Positions 46,802 to 55,831 are shown, counted from the first letter of the stretch. The stretch: DNA of 64,000 bases from Pseudomonas sp. GCEP-101 (GCF_025133575.1 NZ_CP104011.1:3294965-3358964); one strand, 5' to 3'. The notes: generated by a model from the sequence alone, not told the origin. Numbers and translations: made by a program.

Positions 46802-49648
46802 TCAGCCAGCGACCAGCACGCGGATCGCTTCCAGGCGCAGGGAGGCCTTGTCCAGCATCGCCAGGCTGTCGTCACGCTGCTTGCGCAGGGCGTCCAGCTC
46901 GCTGTCGCGCACGCTCGGGTTGACGGCTTTCAGGGCGGTCAGGCGCGCCAGCTCTTCGTCCAGGGTCGCGATCAGTTGCTGGCGGGCAGCTTCCACGCGC
47001 TCGGCATGGCGCGGGGTGATCTTCGTCTCGGCCTGGGCGAACTGCTTGGCCAGCACGTCGCGCTGGGCCTGCACGAACTTGTTGGCGCTGGCGCGCGGCA
47101 CGCTTTCCAGCTGGTCGTTCAGGGTCTCGAAGGACACGCGCGAGGACAGGTCGTTGCCGTTGGCATCCATCAGGCAGCGCAGCGCCACCGGCGGCAGGAA
47201 GCGGCCCAGCTGCAGTTTGCGCGGCGCCACGGCTTCGCTGACGAACAACAGTTCCAGCAGCACGGTGCCCGGCTTGAGCGCCTTGTTCTTGATCAGCGCC
47301 ACCGAGGTGTTGCCCAGCGAGCCGGACAGCACCAGGTCCATGCCGCCCTGCACCATGGGGTGTTCCCAGGTGAGGAACTGCATGTCCTCGCGGGCCAGGG
47401 CCTGGGCGCGGTCGTAGGTCACGGTCACGCCTTCGTCGTCGCCCAGCGGGAAGCTGGCGTCGAGCATCTTCTCGCTCGGGCGCAGGATCAGCGCGTTCTC
47501 GGAGTGGTCCTCGCTGTCGATGCCGTAGGTGTCGAACAGGCGCTCCATGTAGATCGGCAGGGCGAACTGGTCGTCCTGCTCCTCGATCTCGGCGACTAGC
47601 GCCTCACCTTCGCCGGCGCCGCCGGAGTTCAGCTCCAGCAGGCGGTCGCGGCCGTTGTGCATCTCGGCTTCCAGCGCCTCGCGGGCGGCCTTGCCTTCGG
47701 CCAGCAGGGCATCGAAGGCATCCTCGTCGCCGCCGTCGAGCAGTTCCACCAGGCGCGGGCCGAAGCGGTGCTGCAGGGCGTTGCCGGTGGGGCAGGTGTT
47801 GAGGAAGGCGTTCAGCGCCTGGTGGTACCACTGGAACAGGCGTTCCTGCGGGCTGTTTTCCAGGTGCGGCACGTGGATCTGGATGGTGTGCTTCTGACCG
47901 ATCCGGTCCAGGCGGCCGATGCGCTGTTCCAGCTGGTCCGGGTGTGCCGGCAGGTCGAACAGTACCAGGTGGTGGGCGAACTGGAAGTTGCGGCCTTCGC
48001 TGCCGATTTCCGAGCAGATCAGCACCTGGGCGCCGAATTCCTCATCGGCGAAATAGGCGGCGGCGCGGTCGCGCTCGAGGATGCTCATGCCCTCGTGGAA
48101 CACGGTGGCGGGGATGCCGGACTTCAGGCGCAGGGCATCGCCCAGGTCCATCGCGGTTTCGGCGTGGGCGCAGATCACCAGCACCTTGTACTGCTTGAGC
48201 ATCTTCAGGGTGTCGATCAGCCACTCGACGCGCGGGTCGAAGCGCCACCAGCGATTGTTCTCGTCGCCGTCATCGGCCTGGGCCTGGAAGCTGACCTCCG
48301 GATACAGGTCCGGGTGTTCGCCCAGCGGCAGCTCCAGGTACTCGATGGGATTGGGCAGTACGTACGGATGCAGCTGGCGCTCCGGGAAGCCCTGCACGGC
48401 GGCGCGGGTGTTGCGGAACAGCACGCGGCCGGTGCCGTGGCGGTCGAGCAGTTCGCGCACCAGGCGCGAGCGGGCTTCTTCATTGCCGGCCTCGACGCTG
48501 GCCAGCAACTCGTCGCCGGCGTTGCCGAGGAAGCCGTGAATGGCGGTGCGTGCAGCGGGGGACAGGCTGCCCTGGTCGATCAGCTCCTGCACGGCCTCGG
48601 CGACCGGGCGGTACTGGCTGCTTTCGGTGCGGAAGGCTTCCAGGTCGTGGAAGCGGTCCGGGTCGAGCAGGCGCAGACGGGCGAAGTGGCTGTCCAGGCC
48701 GAGCTGTTCCGGGGTCGCGGTGAGCAGCAGCACGCCCGGGATGACCTGGGACAGCTGCTCGACCAGTTGGTATTCCGCGCTGGCCTGTTCCGGGTGCCAG
48801 ACCAGGTGGTGGGCCTCGTCGACCACCAGCAGGTCCCACTCGGCGGCGAACAGGGCGTCCTGGGCTTTCTCGTCCTCGCGCAGCCATTCCAGCGCCACCA
48901 GGGCCAGCTGCGTGTCTTCGAAGGGGTTGCTCGCATCGCTCTCGACGAAGCGCTCGCGGTCGAACAGCGCCACTTCCAGGTTGAAGCGCCGGCGCATTTC
49001 CACCAGCCACTGGTGCTGGAGGTTTTCCGGCACCAGGATCAGCACGCGGCTGGCGCGGCCGGAGAGCAGCTGGCGATGGATCACCAGGCCCGCCTCGATG
49101 GTCTTGCCCAGGCCCACTTCGTCGGCCAGCAGAACGCGCGGCGCCATGCGGTCGGCGACTTCGCGGGCGATGTGCAACTGGTGGGCGATGGGTTGCGCGC
49201 GGGCGCCGCCCAGGCCCCACAGCGAGGACTGCAGCAGGCGGGTGCGGTGTTCCAGGGTGTGGTAGCGCAGGCCGAACCAGGACATCGGGTCGATCTGCCC
49301 GGCGAACAGGCGGTCGCTGGCCAGGCGGAACTGGATGAAATTCGACAGCTGGGTTTCCGGCACGGTGCGCTGGTCGTTCTGCGCGGTGATGCCGTGGTAG
49401 ATCAGCAGGCCGTCGATCTCGTCCACTTCGCGGACGGTCATCTTCCAGCCTTCGAAATGGGTGATCTCGTCGCCGGGGGCGAAGCGCACGCGGGTCAGCG
49501 GCGCATTGCGCTCGGCGTACTGGCGGGTATCCCCGGTGGCCGGATAGAGCACCGTGAGCATGCGGCCATCCAGCGCCAGGATGGTCCCCAGCCCGAGTTC
49601 CGCTTCACTGTCGCTGATCCAGCGTTGACCGGGTTGATACTGCGCCAT
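46802..49648 (-). CDS. rapA: RNA polymerase recycling ATPase RapA
   Basis: A 948-residue SWI2/SNF2-family ATPase that releases RNA polymerase stalled after termination. N-terminal Tudor-like domains (residues 1-110: [32 protein letters not shown]), helicase motif [16 protein letters not shown] near residue 181, DEAH in [16 protein letters not shown] near 278, and the C-terminal helicase lobe with [20 protein letters not shown] and [11 protein letters not shown]. Length matches the ~950 of P. aeruginosa (also called HepA). Monocistronic. Confidence 0.97.
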   Translation of the reverse strand: MAQYQPGQRWISDSEAELGLGTILALDGRMLTVLYPATGDTRQYAERNAPLTRVRFAPGDEITHFEGWKMTVREVDEIDGLLIYHGITAQNDQRTVPETQLSNFIQFRLASDRLFAGQIDPMSWFGLRYHTLEHRTRLLQSSLWGLGGARAQPIAHQLHIAREVADRMAPRVLLADEVGLGKTIEAGLVIHRQLLSGRASRVLILVPENLQHQWLVEMRRRFNLEVALFDRERFVESDASNPFEDTQLALVALEWLREDEKAQDALFAAEWDLLVVDEAHHLVWHPEQASAEYQLVEQLSQVIPGVLLLTATPEQLGLDSHFARLRLLDPDRFHDLEAFRTESSQYRPVAEAVQELIDQGSLSPAARTAIHGFLGNAGDELLASVEAGNEEARSRLVRELLDRHGTGRVLFRNTRAAVQGFPERQLHPYVLPNPIEYLELPLGEHPDLYPEVSFQAQADDGDENNRWWRFDPRVEWLIDTLKMLKQYKVLVICAHAETAMDLGDALRLKSGIPATVFHEGMSILERDRAAAYFADEEFGAQVLICSEIGSEGRNFQFAHHLVLFDLPAHPDQLEQRIGRLDRIGQKHTIQIHVPHLENSPQERLFQWYHQALNAFLNTCPTGNALQHRFGPRLVELLDGGDEDAFDALLAEGKAAREALEAEMHNGRDRLLELNSGGAGEGEALVAEIEEQDDQFALPIYMERLFDTYGIDSEDHSENALILRPSEKMLDASFPLGDDEGVTVTYDRAQALAREDMQFLTWEHPMVQGGMDLVLSGSLGNTSVALIKNKALKPGTVLLELLFVSEAVAPRKLQLGRFLPPVALRCLMDANGNDLSSRVSFETLNDQLESVPRASANKFVQAQRDVLAKQFAQAETKITPRHAERVEAARQQLIATLDEELARLTALKAVNPSVRDSELDALRKQRDDSLAMLDKASLRLEAIRVLVAG

Positions 49649-49879
49649 GGACACCTCCCAAAAAAAGCCGGCTATGGTACCGGAACGCGCAGCGTTCAGC
49701 GATGGCCGTCGGCGCCTCCGGTCGTCCGAATCCTCGGTTGAACCGGTAACGGGGCGCGCATTCATCGCGAATCGTGGAAAGTGTAGCGAGGCGGCCTCAA
49801 GTCTGTAGCCGCCGCGCCGATAGCCTGACCAGAGGACTTGTCAGCGCCATTCCCACAGGGCTTGCCCCAGGACCCGCCG

Positions 49880-50185
49880 ATGCTGCCGCCGATTCCCCAT
49901 AGTCTGGCACCCGTCACTGCCCAGCAGGACGTGCCCAAGCCGCGACCGGATGTCGCCCCGGTGACGCCGCCCGCGCCCAGTGCCGGCAATGCCGGCGTCG
50001 CACTGGAACGCCGCCCGGATGAACAGGCGCTGCGCGAGGAATACCAGCGCCGGCGCAAGCGTCGCCAGCTCGCCGACGGCACGCCCGAGGGTGAGGCGCT
50101 GGAGGAACTGGAGGAGGTGGAGGAGTTGGGTGACGAGGTGCAGGCTGCGCCGCGCAAAGGGTTGTGGATCGATGTCGAGGTCTGA
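49880..50185 (+). CDS. Proline-rich small protein of unknown function next to rapA
   Basis: A 101-residue hydrophilic protein: a Pro-rich N-terminal half (residues 1-45, many PP/PAP steps), a charged central stretch LREEYQRRRKRRQLADG and an acidic segment EALEELEEVEELGDE, ending RKGLWIDVEV. No signal peptide or TM. The start at 49880 (MLPPIPHSL) has CAGGA upstream; a TTG at 49838 with an over-close AGAGGA is a less likely start. I recall a hypothetical gene in this position beside rapA in P. aeruginosa. Function unknown. Confidence 0.68.
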   Translation: MLPPIPHSLAPVTAQQDVPKPRPDVAPVTPPAPSAGNAGVALERRPDEQALREEYQRRRKRRQLADGTPEGEALEELEEVEELGDEVQAAPRKGLWIDVEV

Positions 50186-50233
50186 CCGCGCGGCGGAGTA
50201 GACTGGCCACAACGCCGTTTCCCCGAGTCCTCC

Positions 50234-50833
50234 ATGCTGTTCGACGACGCCCCGATCCTGCTGCCCGATGCCGAGCTGCGCCTGTTCCCCGACTGGTGCC
50301 CGCCAGAGCGCGCTGAACGCTGGCTGGAGCAACTGCTCGCGCAGACGCCCTGGGAGCAGCCGCAGGTGCACCTGCATGGCCGCGACTACCCGGTGCCGCG
50401 CCTGGTGAACTGGTATGGCGATCCCGAGGCTTTCTATACCTATTCCGGCCTGACCCACGCGCCGCTCCCGTGGACGCCGCTGCTGGCCGAGATTCGCGCG
50501 GCCGTCGAAGAGGCGGCAGGCCAGCGTTTCAATGGCGTGCTGCTCAATTACTACCGCGACGGCCAGGACTCCATGGGCTGGCACAGCGACGACGAGCCGG
50601 AACTGGGCCGCAACCCGGTGGTGGCCTCGTTGAACCTGGGCGGCACGCGGCGCTTCGATCTGCGGCGCAAGGGCCGAAACACAATCGAACATTCCATCGA
50701 GCTGCCCGGCGGTTTGCTACTGGTCATGTCCGGCGCGACGCAGCATTATTGGCAGCATCAGGTCGCCAAGACGCGCCGTCCGGTCGCGCCGCGCCTGAAT
50801 CTGACTTTCCGCCTGGTGCATGCCCTGCCATGA
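50234..50833 (+). CDS. AlkB-like 2-oxoglutarate/Fe(II) dioxygenase
   Basis: A 199-residue AlkB-family dioxygenase of the ALKBH2/3-like type, expected to repair alkylated nucleic acid bases by oxidative demethylation. NGVLLNYYRDGQDSMGWHSD contains the first iron-binding HxD (His and Asp near 116-118); the distal His is in GATQHYWQHQV and the 2-oxoglutarate Arg in PRLNLTFR. The NxYxdgxdxigwHsDdE pattern is complete. Next gene starts inside its stop codon (ATGA), so the pair is translationally coupled. Confidence 0.92.
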   Translation: MLFDDAPILLPDAELRLFPDWCPPERAERWLEQLLAQTPWEQPQVHLHGRDYPVPRLVNWYGDPEAFYTYSGLTHAPLPWTPLLAEIRAAVEEAAGQRFNGVLLNYYRDGQDSMGWHSDDEPELGRNPVVASLNLGGTRRFDLRRKGRNTIEHSIELPGGLLLVMSGATQHYWQHQVAKTRRPVAPRLNLTFRLVHALP

Positions 50834-50991
50834 GCAACGACGACAAACTGATCGACTTCACCGCCGAACGCGACAAGCGCATCCACGATGTGCACGAAAA
50901 GCGCCTGCAGGACGTGCGCAAGGCCTTCGAGCAGGCGCTGCCGCTGGGTAAGCCGCGCAAGAAGGGCAAGAGCAAGCCCAAGAAACGCTGA
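50830..50991 (+). CDS. 53-residue basic protein coupled to the AlkB-like gene
   Basis: MSNDDKLIDFTAERDKRIHD then a helix VHEKRLQDVRKAFEQALPLG and a Lys-rich tail KPRKKGKSKPKKR. It looks like a short amphipathic helix followed by a nucleic-acid-binding or nucleolar-like tail. Its ATG overlaps the upstream TGA. No known family recognised. The coupling suggests an accessory role for the dioxygenase (inference). Confidence 0.7.
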   Translation: MSNDDKLIDFTAERDKRIHDVHEKRLQDVRKAFEQALPLGKPRKKGKSKPKKR

Positions 50992-51111
50992 TCTCTGCCT
51001 GACAATCCCGCAAAACCCCCGCTCTGCGCGGCTTCCCGCCGCACCCGATCCCTTTCGAAACTTGACCTGCGTCAGTGCTCCGGCCCTCCACGGATAGCGC
51101 CTTGTCGAGCA

Positions 51112-51125
51112 TTGATCCAGGTCAA
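51112..51125 (+). promoter_or_regulatory. Anr/FNR box of the phrS/ccoM promoter
   Basis: TTGATCCAGGTCAA matches nine of ten fixed positions of TTGATNNNNATCAA. A -10 TAATCT at 51147-51152 gives a start near 51160, placing the box at -41.5, the class II activator position. A weaker site TTGACCTGCGTCAG is at 51062-51075, 50 bp further up. Confidence 0.8.
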
Positions 51126-51194
51126 CTTGCCGCCCCAGCCCACCGGTAATCTGCACCCATCCCCAGACGATGTAGCCGATAGGAGGCCAGCATC

Positions 51195-51305
51195 ATGTTC
51201 ATCGACGAAGTGGTACTCGCAGGCGTCCTTACCGTTGGCCTCATGGTTCTGTTCTTCGGCGGGGTCGGAATTTTCATCTGGAAGGACAGCCACAAGAAGA
51301 GCTGA
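51195..51305 (+). CDS. ccoM: Cytochrome c oxidase subunit CcoM (cbb3-type), 36 aa
   Basis: A 36-residue single-TM protein: MFIDEVVLAGVLTVGLMVLF, then a GGVG turn and FIWKDSHKKS. This fits CcoM, the small subunit found in the Pseudomonas stutzeri cbb3 oxidase, which stabilises the complex (recognised by memory of the MF-D-VV-AGV-TVGLM pattern). A strong ribosome binding site, ATAGGAGG, lies 9 bp upstream of the start. The Anr promoter fits a gene for the high-affinity oxidase used at low oxygen. It lies inside the phrS transcript. Confidence 0.85.
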   Translation: MFIDEVVLAGVLTVGLMVLFFGGVGIFIWKDSHKKS

Positions 51306-51339
51306 TCCTTACAGAGTCACAGAGCACGCAAGGCACTTC

Positions 51340-51366
51340 GGGCGACTTAGGTCGCCCGTTTTTTTT
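51340..51366 (+). terminator. Terminator of phrS/ccoM
   Basis: GGGCGAC, TTAG, GTCGCCC, then a run of eight T (51359-51366), 35 bp after the ccoM stop. Confidence 0.9.
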
Positions 51367-51391
51367 GCCTCGACGAAAGTGGGGATGACAT

Positions 51392-51463
51392 ATCGTTAGG
51401 CTGCTAATAATATTATCAGCAACGATTCTGTCATTCCGGTTGCCGACTATCGTTAAGCGATAG
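51392..51463 (+). promoter_or_regulatory. Palindrome-rich, AT-rich promoter of the FUSC efflux operon
   Basis: Contains GCTAATAATATTATCAGC (51403-51420, 16 of 18 positions symmetric) and CTATCGTTAAGCGATAG (51447-51463, 6-bp arms), plus direct repeats TATCGTTA at 51391 and 51449 and an inverted ATCGTT/AACGAT pair at 51392 and 51421. These look like operators of a regulator not encoded in the window. Confidence 0.5.
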
Positions 51464-51486
51464 ACCCGGACCTTTCGAGATACCGC

Positions 51487-53475
51487 GTGCGACCTACGCT
51501 TCAGGCATTCCTCGCGCCGGATACGCTGGCGCTGAAATTCGCGATCAAGACGCTCCTGGCGGGCGGCCTGGCGCTGTGGTGCGCCTTCCGTTTCGACCTG
51601 GAGCAGCCGCAGTGGGCGCTGATGACGGTGTTCATCGTCTCCCAGCCGCTGTCGGGCATGGTGGTGGCCAAGGGCATCTTCCGGCTGATCGGCACGGTGG
51701 TCGGCACCATCATGTCGGTGGTGATGATCGCGCTGTTTGCCCAGACGCCCTGGCTGTTCCTGCTGGCCATCTCGCTCTGGCTCGGCCTCTGTACAGCCGC
51801 CTCGACGACCTTGCGCAACCATGTTTCCTACGCCTTCGTGCTGTCCGGCTATACCGTGGCGATCATCGGCCTGCCGGCGATCAGCCATCCGCTGGGCATC
51901 TTCGACCAGGCCGTGGCGCGCAGCACGGAGATCTGCCTGGGCATTCTCTGCGCCTCCGCGGTCAGCGCCATCCTCTGGCCGCGCCGGGTCGAGGCCAATC
52001 TGGACAAGCAGGCCCACGCCACCTGGCTCACTGGCATGCAGGCCGCGCGCAGCGAGATCGATGCCGATTCCCGGCAGATCAAGGGTCTGCTGCAGGCGCT
52101 GGGCAAGATCGTCGAAGTCGACGTGCAACGCGACCACGCCTGGTTCGAGGGCTATCGCGGACGCATGCGCTCGCGAGCCCTGCGGATTCTCTCCCGCGAT
52201 CTGCTCAGCCTGTTGCGTACCGCACGCGGCGTGGCCCGGCAGCGAAGTGTGCTGGACGCCGAGGACCATGCGCGCCTGCAGCCCTGGTTCGAGGAGTTGC
52301 GCGCCGTCCTGGACGATCCGCAGGTCGACGCCATGCGCTCGTTGCAGGAACGCCTGCAACAGGCCGGGACTGACGAGCGCTATTCCAACGACCTGCGCTA
52401 CTGCCTGACCCGCTGCGCCTTGCTGCTGCTCAAGGCGCTGAATTCGGAAAAGGCCATGCGCGCGGTGGCGGATGGGCGGGTGGATGACGTCGCCACCGGC
52501 ACCTTGTCCTGGCATCGAGATTGGCTGATGGCGCTGTTCTACGGCCTGCGCAGTGCCCTGGCGCTGCTGGGCATGTCGGCCTTCTGGATGGCGACCGCCT
52601 GGCCGGCCGCCACCGGCGGCATGCTGCTGGCGGCGGTGATCTGCAGCCTGTTCGCCAACCGCGACAACGCGGTCGCCATCGGCCTGGGCTTTCTGCGTGG
52701 CATTCTGCTGGCGATTCCGGCGGCCGCCGTGGTCACCCAGTGGCTGCTGCCGCAGTGGAACGGCTTTCCGCTGCTCTGCCTGGCGCTGGGCGTGCCGCTG
52801 TTCTTCGCCCTGCTGGGCATGGCCACGCCAGCCTTGGCGGGCACGGCAACGTCGTTTTCGATCCACTTCATCACCCTGGTGGCGCCGAGCAACGTGATGA
52901 AGTACGACCTGGCCACCCTGCTCAATTCCGCCCAGGGCATCGTCATCGGCGTGGGGTTCGCGGTGGTGGTCTTCCGCCTGCTCACCCTGCCGGCCAACTG
53001 GCTCAACCGCCGGCTGATCCAGGCCACTTGCGAGGACCTGGGGCGCCTTACGCGGCGGCCGCTGGCCGAGGCGGAAAGCTGGTTCGGCGGACGCATGGCC
53101 GACCGGCTGATCCGCCTGGCGCGGCACTACACGCTATTGCCCAAGGACGAGCAGCGGCGTTGGCAGGAGGGGCTGTTCGCCCTCGACCTGGGCAACGAGT
53201 TGATCCACCTGCGCGCCTGTCTCAATGGTGCCCAGGGGCAATTGCGCAAGCGCCGGGACCAGTTCCTCGGCGCCCTGGGCAGCGTGCTGGAGAAAGGCCC
53301 CGGAGCGGGGCGCGAGCAGCGCCTGGAAAGCCTCTGCCCTTCGCTGGAAGAGGCCCTCGCCCATGATCTGCAGGGCGACAACGAACCCAACCGGCTGGCC
53401 CGCGCCGCGCTGGCGCAATTGCGTCACACCTGGCGCCAGTGGTGCCGTCTGGAGGACGCCAATGGGACTGCATGA
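51487..53475 (+). CDS. FUSC family inner-membrane efflux protein (AaeB-like)
   Basis: A 662-residue transporter of the aromatic acid exporter/FUSC family. Two bundles of about five to six TM helices (residues 10-160 and 340-510) separated by a cytoplasmic domain; ALKFAIKTLLAGGLALWCAF and QPQWALMTVFIVSQPLSGMV are family signatures. GTG start at 51487. With the next two genes it forms a tripartite unit: AaeB-like pump, DUF1656 and AaeA-like adaptor, as for p-hydroxybenzoic acid efflux. No outer-membrane channel gene or regulator is adjacent. Confidence 0.9.
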   Translation: MRPTLQAFLAPDTLALKFAIKTLLAGGLALWCAFRFDLEQPQWALMTVFIVSQPLSGMVVAKGIFRLIGTVVGTIMSVVMIALFAQTPWLFLLAISLWLGLCTAASTTLRNHVSYAFVLSGYTVAIIGLPAISHPLGIFDQAVARSTEICLGILCASAVSAILWPRRVEANLDKQAHATWLTGMQAARSEIDADSRQIKGLLQALGKIVEVDVQRDHAWFEGYRGRMRSRALRILSRDLLSLLRTARGVARQRSVLDAEDHARLQPWFEELRAVLDDPQVDAMRSLQERLQQAGTDERYSNDLRYCLTRCALLLLKALNSEKAMRAVADGRVDDVATGTLSWHRDWLMALFYGLRSALALLGMSAFWMATAWPAATGGMLLAAVICSLFANRDNAVAIGLGFLRGILLAIPAAAVVTQWLLPQWNGFPLLCLALGVPLFFALLGMATPALAGTATSFSIHFITLVAPSNVMKYDLATLLNSAQGIVIGVGFAVVVFRLLTLPANWLNRRLIQATCEDLGRLTRRPLAEAESWFGGRMADRLIRLARHYTLLPKDEQRRWQEGLFALDLGNELIHLRACLNGAQGQLRKRRDQFLGALGSVLEKGPGAGREQRLESLCPSLEEALAHDLQGDNEPNRLARAALAQLRHTWRQWCRLEDANGTA

Positions 53476-53671
53476 GTTCGGCTGGGGCGGCGTGTTCCTC
53501 AGCCCGCTGTTTATCTACGCCGTGCTGGCCCTGGGCCTGACGGTCGTCCTGCGCCTGCTGCTGCAGGCCACCCCCTTCGGGCGCTGGATCTGGCACGAGG
53601 CGCTGTTCGACTGTGCGCTGTTCGTGCTGATTCTCTGTGCCATTACCTGGGCGCTCAGCGCAGCGCCTTGA
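53462..53671 (+). CDS. DUF1656 small membrane protein
   Basis: A 69-residue two-TM protein beginning MGLHEFGWGGVFLSPLFIYA. DUF1656 (AaeX/YtcA-like) proteins are almost always encoded between the FUSC pump and the HlyD adaptor. Start overlaps the pump gene by 14 bp, so translation is likely coupled. Confidence 0.9.
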   Translation: MGLHEFGWGGVFLSPLFIYAVLALGLTVVLRLLLQATPFGRWIWHEALFDCALFVLILCAITWALSAAP

Positions 53672-53684
53672 GAGGAGAAACCCT

Positions 53685-54539
53685 ATGCGCGGAACCTTTC
53701 GCGTAGTCGTCACCCTCATCCTGGTCATCGCCGCCGTCCTGGCCGGCACCTGGCTGTGGCGCTATTACATGTTGTCGCCCTGGACCCGCGACGCGCGGGT
53801 GCGCGCCGACGTGGTGGTGATCGCCCCGGACGTTTCCGGCTGGGTCACCGACCTTGCCGTGCAGGACAACCAGCAGGTCAAGGCCGGCGACCTGATCATG
53901 CGCATCGACCACGAGCGCTACGCGGCGAACCTGGAGCAGGCCAAGGCCCTGGCCGAGACCCGGCACCAGCAATACCTGCTGCGCGTGAGCGAGGCGTCGC
54001 GGCGCAGCAAGCTGGGCATCGCCGCGATCAGCGCCGAGGACAAGGAGACGGCGCAGATCAACGCCGCCATTGCCAAGAGCGAATACGACGAGGCGCAGGC
54101 CCAGGTGCGCCTGGCGCAGCTCAACCTGACCCGCAGCGAGATGCGGGCCCCGCGTGACGGGCAGATCACCAACCTGCGCCTGGCCCAGGGCAACTACGTG
54201 CAGGCCGGCCAGGCGATGATGGCGCTGGTGGACCAGAAGTCCTTCTACGTCACCGCCTACTTCGAGGAAACCAAGTTGCCCGGCATCCGCGTCGGCCAGC
54301 CGGCGCAGGTGGTGCTGATGAGCGGCGACGTCGCCATCGACGGCACCGTGGAGAGCATCAGCAGCGGTATCACCGACCGCAACGCCATCCCCGACAGCCA
54401 GTTGCTGGCCAATGTCGAGCCGACCTTCAACTGGGTGCGCCTGGCCCAGCGCATCCCGGTACGCATCCATCTCGACAAGGTGCCCGAGGGCGTGCACCTG
54501 AGCGCCGGGATGACCGCCAGCGTGACCGTCAAGCCGTGA
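53685..54539 (+). CDS. HlyD family periplasmic adaptor (AaeA/EmrA-like)
   Basis: A 284-residue membrane fusion protein. One N-terminal TM (RVVVTLILVIAAVLAGTWLW), lipoyl half motifs (VRADVVVIAPDVSGWVTDLA; MRAPRDGQITNLRLAQGNYV), an alpha-hairpin between and a beta-barrel with GQPAQVVLMSGDVAIDGTVE. It links the FUSC pump to an outer-membrane channel. GAGGAG precedes the start by 6-8 bases. Its stop overlaps the convergent MFS gene by 11 bp. Confidence 0.92.
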   Translation: MRGTFRVVVTLILVIAAVLAGTWLWRYYMLSPWTRDARVRADVVVIAPDVSGWVTDLAVQDNQQVKAGDLIMRIDHERYAANLEQAKALAETRHQQYLLRVSEASRRSKLGIAAISAEDKETAQINAAIAKSEYDEAQAQVRLAQLNLTRSEMRAPRDGQITNLRLAQGNYVQAGQAMMALVDQKSFYVTAYFEETKLPGIRVGQPAQVVLMSGDVAIDGTVESISSGITDRNAIPDSQLLANVEPTFNWVRLAQRIPVRIHLDKVPEGVHLSAGMTASVTVKP

Positions 54540-55698
54540 CCGGCGCGCCGCGCCGTTCGCGCTGAAGCCAGCAGGACAACGCCGCACAGACGATGGAGGC
54601 GGCCACCAGCGAGACGCCCACCCAGGGCGTCCAGGCGATGCCGGCCAGGCTGATCACCACGCCGCCCAGCGCCGCACCGAGGGCCACGCCCAAGTGCATC
54701 GCCGAGGTGTTCAGCGCCACCCCGGCGCTGCCGCTGGCCGGGTCGCTGGCCAGCAGGTAGCTCTGCACCGCTGGCGAGATCATCCAGCTGATGGTGCTCC
54801 ATACCATCAGCACGCCGAGCAGCAGCCCCGGATGGCCGAGGCTCAGCGGAATCGCCAGCATCGCCACGCCGAACAGCAACGGAACCGCCACCAGTGCACG
54901 GCGAGGGCCGAGGCGGTCGCTCAGCCAGCCGCCCAGGTATCCGCCGCCGATGGCTGCCAGGCCGATCAGCAGCAGGGTCACAGCGATGCCCTGGCTATCG
55001 GTAATCCCGGCGACCTGCTGGAACCACGGGGTGATATAGGCGAACAGGGTGAAATGCCCGCCCAGCAGCAGGATCGACACCCAATGCGCCAGGTTCAGCG
55101 CCGGGTTGCGCAGTTGGCGTGCGTAGGCCGCTCCATTGGCCGGGCTGCCCAGTACGCGGCGGGGCAGGGCGATCCACAGTGCGGTGGTCAGCGGCAGCGA
55201 GTAGAGGGCGATGGCGGCGAAGATCCAGCGCCAACCGACCCAGTCGTTGACCAGCACACCAGCCGGCACGCCGAACACCAGCGAACCGCTGATGCCCATG
55301 AAGATCAGGCCGATGGCTCGCCCGCGCTGCGCCGGGGGCGCCAGTTCCACCGCCAGCAGGCTGGCCTGCAGGATCAGCAGCCCGCAGCAGGCTGCCATGC
55401 CGATGCGCATCAGCAGCAGCGACCCATAGCCGGGACTCAGCGCGGCGCCTGCGTTGAAGGCGGCGAACACCAGCAGGGTGATGACCAGCAGCCGGCGACA
55501 GTCGGCGCCGCGGGTGAGCCAGCCGAGCAGCGGGGCGGCGAGGGCGAAACTCAGGGAGAACAGGCTGGTGAGCTGCCCGGCGAGGCTGAGGGAAACCTGG
55601 AGGTCGGCGGCGAGCGAGGGCAGGATGCCGGTGAGGATGGCCTCGGCGAGGCCCGCGGCGAAGGTGCAAAGGGACAGCAACAGCAGTCGAAGGTCCAT
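54529..55698 (-). CDS. MFS transporter, arabinose efflux-like (DHA1 type)
   Basis: A 389-residue, 12-TM major facilitator of the drug:H+ antiporter-1 type. Begins MDLRLLLLSLCTFAAGLAEA; LASDP and GVPAGVLVNDWVGWRWIFAA (motif C-like region) are typical of AraJ/YdhP-like efflux proteins. Substrate unknown. The 3-prime end overlaps the HlyD gene by 11 bp in convergent orientation. Confidence 0.88.
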   Translation of the reverse strand: MDLRLLLLSLCTFAAGLAEAILTGILPSLAADLQVSLSLAGQLTSLFSLSFALAAPLLGWLTRGADCRRLLVITLLVFAAFNAGAALSPGYGSLLLMRIGMAACCGLLILQASLLAVELAPPAQRGRAIGLIFMGISGSLVFGVPAGVLVNDWVGWRWIFAAIALYSLPLTTALWIALPRRVLGSPANGAAYARQLRNPALNLAHWVSILLLGGHFTLFAYITPWFQQVAGITDSQGIAVTLLLIGLAAIGGGYLGGWLSDRLGPRRALVAVPLLFGVAMLAIPLSLGHPGLLLGVLMVWSTISWMISPAVQSYLLASDPASGSAGVALNTSAMHLGVALGAALGGVVISLAGIAWTPWVGVSLVAASIVCAALSCWLQRERRGAPVTA

Positions 55699-55788
55699 GG
55701 CGGCTCCGATTCCCGGTGAGGGGTTTCGGGCACGACGCCTTCGGTTATCCCAGATGAATGTGCGGTGACGAGGGCAGGGTAGTCGAGC

Positions 55789-55810
55789 GGAAAACTGTAT
55801 ACAAGTTTCC
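55789..55810. promoter_or_regulatory. Palindrome resembling a GntR-type operator
   Basis: A 22-bp imperfect palindrome with outer arms GGAAA/TTTCC and core CTGTATACAAG, about 90-110 bp upstream of the MFS start (minus strand). GntR/FCD regulators bind cores like TTGTATACAA. No GntR gene is in the window. Confidence 0.4.
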
Positions 55811-55831
55811 GGGGCCGGTGGCCGGCCCCGG
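55809..55831 (-). terminator. Perfect 10-bp GC hairpin after the MaoC gene
   Basis: CCGGGGCCGG, TGG, CCGGCCCCGG, nine bases past the MaoC stop on the minus strand; no T-tract. It overlaps the GntR-like palindrome at its edge. Confidence 0.5.

Larger units (their letters stand above)
51160..51366 (+). ncRNA. phrS: Candidate PhrS small RNA (contains the ccoM ORF)
   Basis: A transcript of about 207 nt predicted from the Anr-dependent promoter (start near 51160) to the intrinsic terminator ending at 51366. P. aeruginosa PhrS is, as I recall, an Anr-dependent sRNA of about 212 nt between the alkB-like gene (PA3306) and the FUSC-like gene (PA3305), needed for low-oxygen stimulation of pqsR translation and carrying a 37-codon ORF. 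Here position, regulator, length and internal short ORF all agree. Whether this strain has a pqsR target is not visible. Confidence 0.65.

Noticed and set aside
49838..49879. TTG start of the small protein next to rapA
   Set aside because: The AGAGGA sequence is only one base from the TTG; the ATG at 49880 has AGGA at a normal distance.
51403..51420. Fur box upstream of the FUSC operon
   Set aside because: The right half (ATTATCA) fits but the left half matches only two of seven positions; symmetric AT-rich palindrome instead.
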